Assembly: GCA_963377175.1 (NCBI GenBank) | Contig: CAUJNA010001604.1 | Coordinates: 1-64,000, forward strand | DNA length: 64,000 bases | Source of the DNA: Effrenium voratum | Lineage: Eukaryota; Sar; Dinophyceae; Suessiales; Symbiodiniaceae | Direction of reading: 5' to 3' | Part shown: piece after piece, positions 31,997-40,546 of the stretch | Layout: the number at the start of each line of letters is the position of its first letter | Position numbering within the stretch: the first letter of the stretch is position 1 | Translations under genes and position numbers: made by a program | Notes under the pieces: model-generated | The model's database searches: none | Told to the model about the DNA's origin: nothing | Seen by the model: the letters and a program-made list of their open reading frames with translations, nothing else

Positions 31997-32006
31997 TCCA
32001 TTAATA

Positions 32007-32366
32007 TTAAATAGAATATTTATTTAAATTATTTTCTTTAGCTTTAGTAAGTTTTAGTGCAGTTAGCATATCAACATCTAGAATATTATTATTAATAACT
32101 TCTTGTACACTATTTATCATTTCATCTGTATATATATTAGAATAATCTTTCATAAAATTTACTAACTTTCTAAAATTAAAATCTAGGTTATTGTCATTTT
32201 CAATTGCGGACTTGGATACTACGATATTATAATTTTTAATTCCAGATAAAAAGTATAACATCGTATCATAATATATTTGTACAGTATCTGGAACTAAGAC
32301 ATCACCAAATTTATATATCCTCCGAATACTAGCCACTTCACTTAAATTAATAGATTCTATAGCCAT
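32007..32366 (-). CDS. Hypothetical protein, head-to-head with the ATPase
   Basis: 119 codons, with ATG at 32366 and only 60 bp separating it from the divergent ATPase start. Mixed helical content (YYDTMLYFLSGIKNYNIVV; DEMINSVQEVINNNILDVDML). No Cys clusters or membrane segment. The AT-rich divergent spacer has no TCTA box on this strand. In Polinton-like viruses small genes next to the ATPase are often virion components, but nothing here proves that. Confidence 0.65.
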   Translation of the reverse strand: MAIESINLSEVASIRRIYKFGDVLVPDTVQIYYDTMLYFLSGIKNYNIVVSKSAIENDNNLDFNFRKLVNFMKDYSNIYTDEMINSVQEVINNNILDVDMLTALKLTKAKENNLNKYSI

Positions 32367-32426
32367 TATGATATAATTATATTATATATTTTTTTATTTA
32401 TAAGTATTTATAATATTATTTTTATT

Positions 32427-33194
32427 ATGCCTGATGTAAAACCAATTGATGAAATCAAATATGACTTTAAGCAAAGTAAGCATGAGGTCGTCCCTAAATT
32501 GCCAATGAGAGCTATGATTGTCGGTCCATCTGGAAGTGGAAAATCAACTTTACTTGTATCAATGATACTTGATATTTATAGAGGAGCATTTGAAAGAATT
32601 TTTATCTGGTCTCCATCTGTAAATTTAGATAGTATTTGGTTGCCTGTTAAAAAATACATTAAAGAAGGTTTGAAAGTAGATAATGATAAAGAACCGTGTT
32701 GGTGGGATGAGTTCAATGTTGAAGATTTAGAAAGAGTTATAGAAACTCAAAATAAAATAATTGAATACCAGAAAAAACAAGGAACGAAGAAATTATTTAA
32801 TATTTTGGTAATTTTGGATGATGTATCTGATAATCCAGCAATAACAAGAAATAACAAATTGTTAAATTCTTTATTTTGTAGAGGTCGTCATAGTGGAATA
32901 TCAACACTTGTAAGTCTTCAAAAATCATCAACCGTACCACCAATTATTAGAGTAAATATAAGTCATTTGTTTTATTATAAAGTTAGAAATTTTAAAGAGA
33001 TAGAAATATTGCAAGATGAATTATCAGCAATTGTTAGAAGCGATAATTTACATGAAAGCAAGAAACTAATTTATAAAATATATGAGACTGCCACTGATGA
33101 ACCGCATAGTTTTTTATATATTAACCTTTTAGAAAAGAATCCAGATAAAATGTTTATGAAAAAGTTTTCTCAATATTTGAAAATTACTAATTAA
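32427..33194 (+). CDS. A32-type genome-packaging ATPase (FtsK-HerA superfamily)
   Basis: 255 codons. Walker A GPSGSGKST at residues 33-41 and Walker B ILVILDDVSD with Asp131-Asp132. Downstream, LLNSLFCRGRHSGISTLVSLQKSS (about 145-170) contains the sensor-like Gln, and the C-terminal half is helical. The length fits Polinton and virophage ATPases (about 220-280). It pumps viral DNA into preformed capsids, so it marks the element as capable, or formerly capable, of making particles. The gene is the first of a short rightward pair. No TCTA box is present before this ATG. Confidence 0.93.
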   Translation: MPDVKPIDEIKYDFKQSKHEVVPKLPMRAMIVGPSGSGKSTLLVSMILDIYRGAFERIFIWSPSVNLDSIWLPVKKYIKEGLKVDNDKEPCWWDEFNVEDLERVIETQNKIIEYQKKQGTKKLFNILVILDDVSDNPAITRNNKLLNSLFCRGRHSGISTLVSLQKSSTVPPIIRVNISHLFYYKVRNFKEIEILQDELSAIVRSDNLHESKKLIYKIYETATDEPHSFLYINLLEKNPDKMFMKKFSQYLKITN

Positions 33195-33235
33195 ATAATT
33201 AAATAATTAAATAATTAAATATATATTAATATTAT

Positions 33236-33724
33236 ATGCTATTTTATGATTTACCAATAGAGATTAAAAATATAGTATTATCTTATAGTTTAGGTGATGT
33301 TAAATTATTAAAAATAAAAAATAATAATATTATTAAAAATTATATTAATAAATTTAAACCAGTATATAAGTCTTACAAATTAAATAACCTAGATTGTTTT
33401 GAAATTGATAATATCAATATTAATAATGGATTATCATATGTTTTTAATTTAAGTGAGTTAGATAAATTACATAAAATATATACACCATTAAATTTATTAA
33501 TTGAATATGGGTTAATTATTACATCTACATCATCTAAATGTTTGAATCAAGATCGTTTTCGTACTATAACATCAAATAATTTATTTGATATTTATTATTA
33601 TCTTAATAAATATCTTTATGAAATTGAATTAGTGTATAATGATAATATGGTTAATTTTATTTCATTACAAGTAAAAAAAATAACTATTAAAGTCATCAAT
33701 GATGACTTTTATAAATATTTTTAA
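33236..33724 (+). CDS. Protein with F-box-like N-terminus
   Basis: 162 codons, very Asn/Ile/Tyr-rich. The N-terminus FYDLPIEIKNIVLSYSLGDVKLLK resembles the L-P-x-E-I-x-x-x-I-L-x-Y core of F-box motifs, common in giant viruses, where such proteins may recruit ubiquitin ligases. The rest (FNLSELDKLHKIYTPLNLL) has no recognised repeats. The match is short, so F-box is a suggestion only. The gene converges on the next one; a perfect 19-bp hairpin lies directly at its stop. Confidence 0.5.
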   Translation: MLFYDLPIEIKNIVLSYSLGDVKLLKIKNNNIIKNYINKFKPVYKSYKLNNLDCFEIDNININNGLSYVFNLSELDKLHKIYTPLNLLIEYGLIITSTSSKCLNQDRFRTITSNNLFDIYYYLNKYLYEIELVYNDNMVNFISLQVKKITIKVINDDFYKYF

Positions 33725-33768
33725 ATTAATAATATTAATATATTTTTTGTAATATTATTAATTTAAAA
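33719..33768. terminator. Bidirectional AT-rich hairpin between convergent genes
   Basis: TTTTAAATTAATAATATTA (33719-33737) and its perfect complement (33750-33768) flank a 12-nt loop. It covers the stop codon of the plus-strand gene and ends two bases before the stop of the minus-strand gene. Mimivirids form mRNA 3' ends at similar hairpins. Confidence 0.7.
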
Positions 33769-33769
33769 T

Positions 33770-33982
33770 TCAAAATAATGAATACGAACAGAGATTGAGA
33801 GCAGGTAATTTATATATTAATTTGTCACATTTAGTTGCCTCTAGTTTTTCTAATCGTTCACTCACTTGCTTAATTGCTTTCAACTGTAATTTATCAATAT
33901 TACTTAAATCTAGTTTTTCTATATCAATATCATTAATTTTATCAATAGATGAAGTTTCAACATTACTATTTGAATTACCCAT
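33770..33982 (-). CDS. Small protein with probable N-myristoylation signal
   Basis: 70 codons. MGNSNSNVETSS fits the Gly2-x-x-x-Ser/Thr consensus for N-myristoylation. A coiled-coil-like helix follows (IEKLDLSNIDKLQLKAIKQVSERLEKLEA). No other motif. A TCTAAATAAT box sits 8 nt before the ATG. A myristoylated small protein could attach to membranes during virion assembly; this is inference. Confidence 0.65.
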   Translation of the reverse strand: MGNSNSNVETSSIDKINDIDIEKLDLSNIDKLQLKAIKQVSERLEKLEATKCDKLIYKLPALNLCSYSLF

Positions 33983-33990
33983 TATATATT

Positions 33991-34000
33991 ATTATTTAGA
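33991..34000 (-). promoter_or_regulatory. TCTA late-type promoter box
   Basis: AATCTAAATAAT before the ATG at 33982, with the same 8-nt spacing as the methyltransferase gene. Confidence 0.5.
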
Positions 34001-34026
34001 TTATAATATAATACAATAATAAATAT

Positions 34027-34344
34027 TCAAAGATATGCCATACAATGATAAATATGCAAAGGAATTAGCATAGGCCAACAAAACAACAGTGTAAAAGGAG
34101 CACATATTTTATCACACTTCACCACTCGTCTGTCAAATTCCTCTTCTCTTCTTTGTCTTTTTAATTCTTTAATTTTTTCATCAAATTTAGAATGACTAAA
34201 ATCACATTCTTTATTATTACATTTATCTAATGTAAATTCATCTTTATTTAATTTAGTAATTTTACAACCACAATAACAAGTTTTTTCTCTCATACTATCA
34301 TTCTTAAATAATACTTCTATTTTAACTTTTCTGTCAATGTCCAT
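34027..34344 (-). CDS. Zinc-binding protein with hydrophobic C-terminus
   Basis: 105 codons. CYCGC (about residues 23-27) and CNNKEC (about 42-47) form a four-Cys zinc site. A basic helix follows (KIKELKRQRREEEFDRR). The last 25 residues (APFTLLFCWPMLIPLHIYHCM) are hydrophobic and could anchor in a membrane. A palindromic TCTAGATATA box precedes the ATG. Not recognised as a family. Confidence 0.6.
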   Translation of the reverse strand: MDIDRKVKIEVLFKNDSMREKTCYCGCKITKLNKDEFTLDKCNNKECDFSHSKFDEKIKELKRQRREEEFDRRVVKCDKICAPFTLLFCWPMLIPLHIYHCMAYL

Positions 34345-34425
34345 ATATATATCTAGATATATTAATTATTTATTTAATTATTTATATATTTATATATTTA
34401 TATATTTATATATTTATATTTTAAA

Positions 34426-37215
34426 TTATTTATTTTTTTCTTTTTTAAATTCTTTAATTTCTTTTTCAAGTTTATCTACTTTATCATTTAATTCTAATAC
34501 TGCTTTATGAACTAACACGGGTAAAACTAAATAATTCAATCCTAAATACTCTCTGTCTTTACTAACAACATTTTCAAATTCTTTCGGGATTGCCTTTATT
34601 ACTTCATCTGCTATATATCCTATATGAGTTTTACCGCCATCATTTCTATCGTGTCTTTTAAACTTCTTCGGTTTAAATTTCTTAATAACATTCATACAAT
34701 TAGATTTGATATTGTCTATATCATATTTCAATCTTGAGTCAGATGAATCCACAAACGTTCCGTTGATGGTTACTGTTGTTGCTGTTAAATCTATATTAGT
34801 TCCTGTTGATGGTTCAATTAAATTACACAATAATTTCTTCGTTCCTGCAACTGTTACATTTTCATTAAAAGTTGATAAAGCATTATTTGTAAAACTTCCA
34901 GTATTAATGGTAGCTCCAAATGTCTTATCAATAGATAATAAAACTGAAGGTGTACTTGAAGCATCTGAAACTCTAAACGCTGTGTTTGATGTTCTGAATA
35001 TTACATCAATTGTAGATAAATTAGTTCCATCATGATAAGTTGATATTTCCGATGTTCCCATTTTAATATCAGTTCCAGTAGTCATTGAAATATTATTCAA
35101 AAATGAAACCGTTGTTAAATCGAATGATTGAATGGTATTAGTTGCTAAATATGCATTTTGTATTGCCATATTAGTATCAACAGTTACTAATGTTCCACCA
35201 TTAGGTGCTATATGATTGCTTCTTAATGCTCCATTAGTTTTAACATAAACATCATCAGCAAATAAATTGCCCATAACATCAACAGTATCAGTGTTAAAAG
35301 TCCATCCGGTAGAAATATTAACTGCCCCGACTATGTTAGATTGAACAGCGGGGTCTCCACAAATAAACCTAATTGAAGAATTAGCATCACTATTCCTCAT
35401 ATCAAAAGATGAAAAAGCACTAACATATCTATATAATTCACAATTTGTATCAATTGTTAATTTACCATCAGTATCAATATTAACATTATCACAATTAACA
35501 TCAGCATTCGTATAAATATTACCTAAAACATCAATAGGTTTACTAAAAATAGTTTTATTAACTAATCCATCACACATCATATATTGATTGGAAGCATTTG
35601 TAACATCACCAACACTAATGGCTACAAAATCATCATGAGACATATATAAGCCTTCAATAGAACTGGGAGTATATCTTCGTATTGAACCATTATTATTAAA
35701 ATTCAAATATGAACCATTGTTAAGATTTACTGCCTTGTCAGTCCCTATAAAATCAACTGCATCAGTAAATCTCGATTTTCCGGCACAGTTTAAAACATAA
35801 CCATTAACACCAACAGCACCTAAACCAAACCTATCTTTTACCCACACTCTTCCAACATTAGCATCTCCTATCTGTGTTTCCCATTGTCCTCCAGAGCTAC
35901 TCATCCACATTCTACCATCTCTATTAATATTGAACTCTCTATTAAACATTTGAAAAGTCATTTGCAATCCAACATTAGGCGACGATGTAGTACTAAACTT
36001 ATTACATATTATAGAACCAGTAGTCAACATATTTAAATTACTGTGTAAAGTTGTATTATCACTAAAATTAATAGCACCTGCTACTGATTGAGCGTTAGTA
36101 TCTATTTTATCTAACTTTTGTCCTAATGATGTATCCTGTGAATTATTACTAGTAATTATTGAATTAATTGTATTTGTATTTCCTGTTATTAATCCACTTA
36201 ATCCATCTGATTGTAAAACATATCTAGCATCAGAACCTGCTATATCTAAAATAGATGAACACGAAAATAAACCTGATACTTGTAAATTAGATAATATTGT
36301 AGTATTATGATTTAATAATATTTTATCATTTTGAAAAGTTGAAGAATTATTAATTTCTACATCTCCAAAACCTCTTTGATTTAAAAACATAGTTGCTCCA
36401 CTTAAATTTCCATAAACATAACTATCAAAATAATTATTATACATTTCAAAGAAATTATTATAATTTCCAAAATTTGCTATTTTGAAAATTGAAGTAGTTG
36501 TTATATTATGAATTAATGTATTATTTAATACTGATGTATTTAATTTATCTGTTAATAAATTATTAGTTGTTATTTTATTGTAATATAAATTACTATCAAA
36601 TGAACCTGTTTGTAATTGAGATATTAAATGAGAATTTGATGAAATATTATTAAAATTAGTTGATACAGTAGAATTTAAATTATTTATTAAATTTGTATTT
36701 GAAGAAATATTATTAAAATTTGTATTAATTAAATTAGTATTAGAACTAATATTATTAAAATTAGTTGTCATAGTAGAATTCAAATTATTTATTAAACTTG
36801 TATTTAATGAAATATTATTAAAATTTGTATTAATTAAATTAGTATTTGAAGAAATATTATTAAAATTAGTTGTCATAGTAGAATTTAAATTATTTATTAA
36901 ACTTGTATTTAATGAAATATTATTAAAATTTGTATTTGAAGTTATTGTCAGATTACCTATTAAAAAAGAATTTGAACTAATATTATTTGATAATACATTA
37001 ATTTCTGTTTTGTCATATGTTTCAGTTATATCATAAAAATTAGCGTTTATCTGCTCCTTTGTGTAAGTATCTGCTTGGTCTGCTTTACTATCTAATACTG
37101 TTTGAATGTCAGATTTACTCGCGTAAAGGTCTTCTATATCATTGACTGCTCCATCTTTTACTTGCCTAATTCTATTTGCTGTAATATCAAAGATATTCAT
37201 TAAGTTTTTGCTCAT
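34426..37215 (-). CDS. Fibre-like virion protein with S74 intramolecular chaperone domain
   Basis: 929 codons. The N-terminus has tail-fibre-like units (DTYTKEQINANFYDITETYDKTEI). Residues about 80-200 are tandem 17-18-residue repeats built on NFNNISSNTNLIN, suggesting a trimeric coiled or beta-helical shaft. The middle is beta-rich. The C-terminus (about 822-929) is the S74 chaperone: SSDSRLKYDI with the self-cleavage Ser, then THIGYIADEVIKAIP, then a coiled coil. In phages and giant viruses this domain folds fibre trimers and cuts itself off. The protein is likely a host- or giant-virus-attachment fibre. It follows the capsid gene on the same strand. Confidence 0.85.
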   Translation of the reverse strand: MSKNLMNIFDITANRIRQVKDGAVNDIEDLYASKSDIQTVLDSKADQADTYTKEQINANFYDITETYDKTEINVLSNNISSNSFLIGNLTITSNTNFNNISLNTSLINNLNSTMTTNFNNISSNTNLINTNFNNISLNTSLINNLNSTMTTNFNNISSNTNLINTNFNNISSNTNLINNLNSTVSTNFNNISSNSHLISQLQTGSFDSNLYYNKITTNNLLTDKLNTSVLNNTLIHNITTTSIFKIANFGNYNNFFEMYNNYFDSYVYGNLSGATMFLNQRGFGDVEINNSSTFQNDKILLNHNTTILSNLQVSGLFSCSSILDIAGSDARYVLQSDGLSGLITGNTNTINSIITSNNSQDTSLGQKLDKIDTNAQSVAGAINFSDNTTLHSNLNMLTTGSIICNKFSTTSSPNVGLQMTFQMFNREFNINRDGRMWMSSSGGQWETQIGDANVGRVWVKDRFGLGAVGVNGYVLNCAGKSRFTDAVDFIGTDKAVNLNNGSYLNFNNNGSIRRYTPSSIEGLYMSHDDFVAISVGDVTNASNQYMMCDGLVNKTIFSKPIDVLGNIYTNADVNCDNVNIDTDGKLTIDTNCELYRYVSAFSSFDMRNSDANSSIRFICGDPAVQSNIVGAVNISTGWTFNTDTVDVMGNLFADDVYVKTNGALRSNHIAPNGGTLVTVDTNMAIQNAYLATNTIQSFDLTTVSFLNNISMTTGTDIKMGTSEISTYHDGTNLSTIDVIFRTSNTAFRVSDASSTPSVLLSIDKTFGATINTGSFTNNALSTFNENVTVAGTKKLLCNLIEPSTGTNIDLTATTVTINGTFVDSSDSRLKYDIDNIKSNCMNVIKKFKPKKFKRHDRNDGGKTHIGYIADEVIKAIPKEFENVVSKDREYLGLNYLVLPVLVHKAVLELNDKVDKLEKEIKEFKKEKNK

Positions 37216-37221
37216 AATATT

Positions 37222-37249
37222 ATATTATTAATTAGAAAATTAATAATAT
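37222..37249. terminator. 12-bp perfect AT hairpin after the capsid gene
   Basis: ATATTATTAATT and AATTAATAATAT with a 4-nt loop, 14 nt after the capsid stop on the minus strand. It overlaps the TCTAATTAAT promoter box of the fibre gene (37227-37236). Confidence 0.65.
37227..37236 (-). promoter_or_regulatory. TCTA late-type promoter box of the fibre gene
   Basis: TTTTCTAATTAATAATATAA precedes the ATG at 37215. It lies inside the hairpin that follows the capsid gene. Confidence 0.5.
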
Positions 37250-37262
37250 CATATTTTTTATT

Positions 37263-38642
37263 TTAATCATAAAATGATACAGAATTTGAGCGGATTTCAA
37301 GAATGCACTCATGAACCAAGAGCATATAAATTCTCTCGGCCATTTTACCAGGAGCGCTATATAATGTTGAACCCTCCAACGCTTTTATTTTAACAACCAT
37401 ATTTGAATTATTTTTAAGGTTCATACCAGTATAATTTGCACTTTCTAATTTTTGTAAATTAAAACCATACATAAAAGCGTGAGACCTGTAATCTTCTGCT
37501 CTAACTAACATTGGTTTATCAGCACAATGCATAAGATGGGCGTATGCTTCACGAACACCTTGAATTTCTTGACTTGGAATAACTTGATTACCGATTATCA
37601 AAGAAGCAGATAAATCATGCTCTGGGTCATAATATCCTAGGTCATTTGTTACATGTGCCAGTGGATGATACATAAAGTTATATGGTTTCAATAATTCACC
37701 GTATCCGCCTACATAACCCTTTTGAGTCGCATTTGAAAAAGAAATAAACAGTTTATTTAATTTAGACACATTACGGACAATAGTTGTGAATATTTCAGTT
37801 GATGTTGATGCTGTTTGTTCTTGTAGGGTTTCAGTTTCAAATGTAATAGGAAGAGAACCAGTTTCTAATAATTTAGCATACTCTGCATATAAGCTATCGT
37901 CAAGAGTATAGACATTTCCTTTGAATAACGGTTTTGTGACTGACCAAGTGATACTTGTATTTGCATCAGTAAAAAGTCCTGTTCTATTAACAATTGGTTT
38001 TAATACATCAGTGGTTAAATACAATTCAATCGTGATTGGACAATAAGATAAAGGTATCCAGTTTTCACAAGTCTTGAAACATTTTAAATTTAAATCAAAA
38101 TAGACATTAGCACTTTTACCTTCTTTAATTCCTTTATAATTACCATTGGTTACATTTCTAGTTACTGCTTGAGTAGTAGAAGTTCCAGTAGCATCACAAA
38201 CTAAAAACCGTCCATCGTGATTGAGTAGAGTATTTCCAAAACCTAATGCTTCATCAATTCTTTTTTCTTCTGATGATTTTAATACATCTTTCATTGCACT
38301 CGCACGAGAAAGAGAATTTAAATCACATACAATGACATCACCCATTAACACACGCACTCTATCAAAGAAACCGGCTGTGTCAATTGGTCGAAGTTCGTGA
38401 CTTTCTGCGTTATCAGTGTTGTTTAGAGTAAATCCTAATAATAGTGATGGTAAGGACAACCATTGATTAGGTGGTCCAGTAATGTTAAATCTAATTACTG
38501 AATTTGTATCAGCGGTATAAGTAGAAACCGATGAAGGATAAAAGTTTTTACTTTCTTTTGACCGAACATAAGAACCGCCATCTTTTAATTTAAATCTTAA
38601 ATTCTTTTCAACAAGGACATCTTCAATATCTAGTGTTTCCAT
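37263..38642 (-). CDS. Major capsid protein, double jelly-roll type
   Basis: 459 codons, with ATG at 38642 after a TCTATTATTAA box. Beta-rich throughout. The N-terminal region has SVIRFNITGPPNQWLSLPSL, a conserved stretch of Polinton-like capsid proteins, followed by GFFDRVRVLMGDVIVCDL. WIPLSYCPITIELYL lies near the junction of the two jelly rolls and YMLLVHECILEIRS at the C-terminus. Length fits the 450-600 range of Polinton-like and virophage capsids. The context (fibre, penton-like, ATPase) supports the call. I recognise the fold from these patterns; a structure prediction would confirm it. Confidence 0.85.
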   Translation of the reverse strand: METLDIEDVLVEKNLRFKLKDGGSYVRSKESKNFYPSSVSTYTADTNSVIRFNITGPPNQWLSLPSLLLGFTLNNTDNAESHELRPIDTAGFFDRVRVLMGDVIVCDLNSLSRASAMKDVLKSSEEKRIDEALGFGNTLLNHDGRFLVCDATGTSTTQAVTRNVTNGNYKGIKEGKSANVYFDLNLKCFKTCENWIPLSYCPITIELYLTTDVLKPIVNRTGLFTDANTSITWSVTKPLFKGNVYTLDDSLYAEYAKLLETGSLPITFETETLQEQTASTSTEIFTTIVRNVSKLNKLFISFSNATQKGYVGGYGELLKPYNFMYHPLAHVTNDLGYYDPEHDLSASLIIGNQVIPSQEIQGVREAYAHLMHCADKPMLVRAEDYRSHAFMYGFNLQKLESANYTGMNLKNNSNMVVKIKALEGSTLYSAPGKMAERIYMLLVHECILEIRSNSVSFYD

Positions 38643-38651
38643 AACTTATAT

Positions 38652-38692
38652 ATTTAATAATAGAAAAATATTATATTATTCTATTATTAAAT
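38652..38692. terminator. 14-bp perfect AT hairpin
   Basis: ATTTAATAATAGAA (38652-38665) and TTCTATTATTAAAT (38679-38692) pair around a 13-nt loop, exactly at the stop of the 72-codon gene on the minus strand. Its left arm contains the TCTA promoter box of the capsid gene. Confidence 0.65.
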
Positions 38693-38910
38693 TATTTTAT
38701 TTTAAAGTGTGAATAATCTATAGCTTCTTTTTTAGATTTTTTATTTAATAGTTTTTTAGATTTATTTTTAATATTATTATGTTCAACCTTATAATTAGGT
38801 TCGCGTAGCAACGCGAAGGCTTCGCGTTCGTCTTCTACAATCTTTTTAATGTCTTCATAACTGACTTTCTTTTTAGGATTTATAGTATTTTTTATATCAT
38901 TATTAGGCAT
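38692..38910 (-). CDS. Small basic protein carrying an in-frame palindromic repeat
   Basis: 72 codons, Lys/Asn-rich. Residues 27-38 (DEREAFALLREP) are encoded by a GC-rich palindromic unit, 38797-38832, nearly identical to one in the gene at 40547. Outside the unit the two proteins are unrelated. The rest (NNIKNKSKKLLNKKSKKEA) looks like a basic nucleic-acid-binding tail. Function unknown. Confidence 0.65.
   Translation of the reverse strand: MPNNDIKNTINPKKKVSYEDIKKIVEDEREAFALLREPNYKVEHNNIKNKSKKLLNKKSKKEAIDYSHFKIK
38797..38832 (-). repeat. GC-rich palindromic coding repeat, type 1, copy 1
   Basis: Minus strand: GACGAACGCGAAGCC then TTCGCGTTGCTACGCGAACC. AACGCGAA/TTCGCGTT and TTCGCGT/ACGCGAA form alternative hairpins. 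It differs from copy 2 (40718-40752) by two bases. Confidence 0.85.
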
Positions 38911-38921
38911 TATATATAAGA

Positions 38922-39623
38922 CTACAAAATTTCCTTTACAGGTTCAATGCTTCTTGATACGTCCTTGCCAGTATCACCATATAATGAGTGTTGATGATTT
39001 GTTAATGGGTTAAAACCTCCTCTATTTGATGTTATACTGCCTCTATCTAAAATACTGACTATATCTCCAAAATTTCGTATGCTTGTGTAGTTGTCATTGT
39101 TTTTGTTTGACATTGAAATAAAAGGAGCACCGTAAGTAGTTAATCTAATATTTCTATCAGGATTTTCTTTTAAATATTTAGCACTCGCACTACTACCCAA
39201 TGAATGTGAAATAACTTCACTAATATTATGGTTTTCATCAAGTATATCGCTAATATCTCTATACCTTTCACTGAATGAACTTAAACCAAATGGAATTGTA
39301 ATATCACTTAAAATATCATTAATATTTGATATAATATTAGACTTACCAAATGTTCCAGCAACATATAGTTTATTATTATCCAAATAATAACCTTTACCAT
39401 TTGTATATGCTTTGTTTAATCCTTCTGTGTCAGATAAATTATTATTATATTTAGGTTTGAATAATGATTTTTCTTGTTGAATTTCATTAATTATTTTTCT
39501 ATACATCTCACTATATCCTTGATGAAGAGGATTGTATGATTTTAATGTTCCTTCTTTTAAATAATATTTGTACTTCGTAGCGTTTTTATTATCATAAAAA
39601 CTGTATTTATATTTATTTTTCAT
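38922..39623 (-). CDS. Lipase-like alpha/beta hydrolase
   Basis: 233 codons. VISHSLGSSASAKYL (residues 137-151) is the nucleophile elbow with Ser141. LTTYGAPFIS (161-170) is the class 3 lipase strand after it. Asp187 or Asp193 (FGDIVSILD) and His210 or His212 (NHQHSLYG) can complete the triad. The N-terminal third has no lid motif. Similar lipases occur in Polinton-like viruses and giant viruses and may open membranes during entry or exit. The gene is next to the penton-like gene, divergent from it across 38 bp. Confidence 0.8.
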   Translation of the reverse strand: MKNKYKYSFYDNKNATKYKYYLKEGTLKSYNPLHQGYSEMYRKIINEIQQEKSLFKPKYNNNLSDTEGLNKAYTNGKGYYLDNNKLYVAGTFGKSNIISNINDILSDITIPFGLSSFSERYRDISDILDENHNISEVISHSLGSSASAKYLKENPDRNIRLTTYGAPFISMSNKNNDNYTSIRNFGDIVSILDRGSITSNRGGFNPLTNHQHSLYGDTGKDVSRSIEPVKEIL

Positions 39624-39644
39624 ATATAATTAAATTATAAAATT

Positions 39645-39654
39645 TCTAATTAAT
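39645..39654 (+). promoter_or_regulatory. TCTA late-type promoter box of the penton-like gene
   Basis: TTTCTAATTAATTAATATA precedes the ATG at 39662. Confidence 0.5.
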
Positions 39655-39661
39655 TAATATA

Positions 39662-40495
39662 ATGAGATTTCGTAAAATATATATCAACAGTGCTTATCGT
39701 GATTTAAATGACAGTCAATCTACATCAGATTTTGTTATTAATTTAAGAGAGCAACAAGAATGCGGACCAAATACTAAAATGATTTGTCACGAAGTATCTA
39801 TCGCTAATTCATTTTATCCAATTGAAGATAATTTAAATAACAGATTATATTTAACATTAGGAGGGATATTAATAGGAGCACCAGTATATTATTTTATTGT
39901 AGCACCTGATAAAGGTAGTTATGTAGGTAGTGAATTAGCAACCGAATTACAAAATAAATTGAATACTGCTACTAATGGAACTGATGGAAACAGTAATTTT
40001 TTTACTTGTAGTTATTCATTAAAAACAAATAATATAACTATAAGTTGTAATTATATTTCTTACTTTTTTATAATCCATACAGATAAAGAATTAAAAACAA
40101 ATTACAGTTTTGGTGTTGATTATGATAGAGATTATCCTAATAGTATTAATGACATTTTAGGAAATACTACTGAAAAAGTAAATAGTACGGCAGACCCGTT
40201 TGTTAGTGGATTTATATCATTTTTACCTGTTAAAAATATTTATATTCATTGTAATGAACTTTCTAATGGGAACCAGTTATGTAGTTTCGGGACTTCATCA
40301 ATAATAAAGAAAGTGCCCGTTCTGACCTCATTCGGGAACCTCATATATGATAATGAACTAATTTTAAATGACGCTAATGATGTGAGTATGCGGTCGTTGA
40401 ACAGACTTCATTTTAGATTTACTGATGCATCAGGTAGAGTTTTAAATATGAATGGCACAACATCTTCTTTTTCATTAACATTTTTTGAAGGTTAG
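39662..40495 (+). CDS. Minor capsid (penton-like) protein
   Basis: 277 codons. The start RKIYINSAYRDLNDSQSTSDFVINL resembles the conserved opening of Polinton and virophage penton proteins (I-x-I-D/N-S-x-x-R plus S-D-F-x-I). ANSFYPIEDNLNNRLYLTL follows. The rest is beta-rich, as expected for a single jelly roll, ending LRFTDASGRVLNMNG-like and SFSLTFFEG. It should occupy the five-fold vertices. Length and position near the capsid gene fit. A 17-bp hairpin with one mismatch follows the stop. Confidence 0.8.
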   Translation: MRFRKIYINSAYRDLNDSQSTSDFVINLREQQECGPNTKMICHEVSIANSFYPIEDNLNNRLYLTLGGILIGAPVYYFIVAPDKGSYVGSELATELQNKLNTATNGTDGNSNFFTCSYSLKTNNITISCNYISYFFIIHTDKELKTNYSFGVDYDRDYPNSINDILGNTTEKVNSTADPFVSGFISFLPVKNIYIHCNELSNGNQLCSFGTSSIIKKVPVLTSFGNLIYDNELILNDANDVSMRSLNRLHFRFTDASGRVLNMNGTTSSFSLTFFEG

Positions 40496-40498
40496 AAA

Positions 40499-40540
40499 AG
40501 CATATATTAAATATTTTAATATAAATATTTATTATATGCT
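40499..40540. terminator. AT hairpin after the penton-like gene
   Basis: AGCATATATTAAATATT (40499-40515) pairs with 40524-40540 with one mismatch and an 8-nt loop, 4 nt after the stop. Confidence 0.65.
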
Positions 40541-40546
40541 AATTAT

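Noticed and set aside
34706..35035. 109-codon plus-strand frame inside the fibre gene
   Set aside because: Shadow of the minus-strand fibre gene; no start signal and no family.
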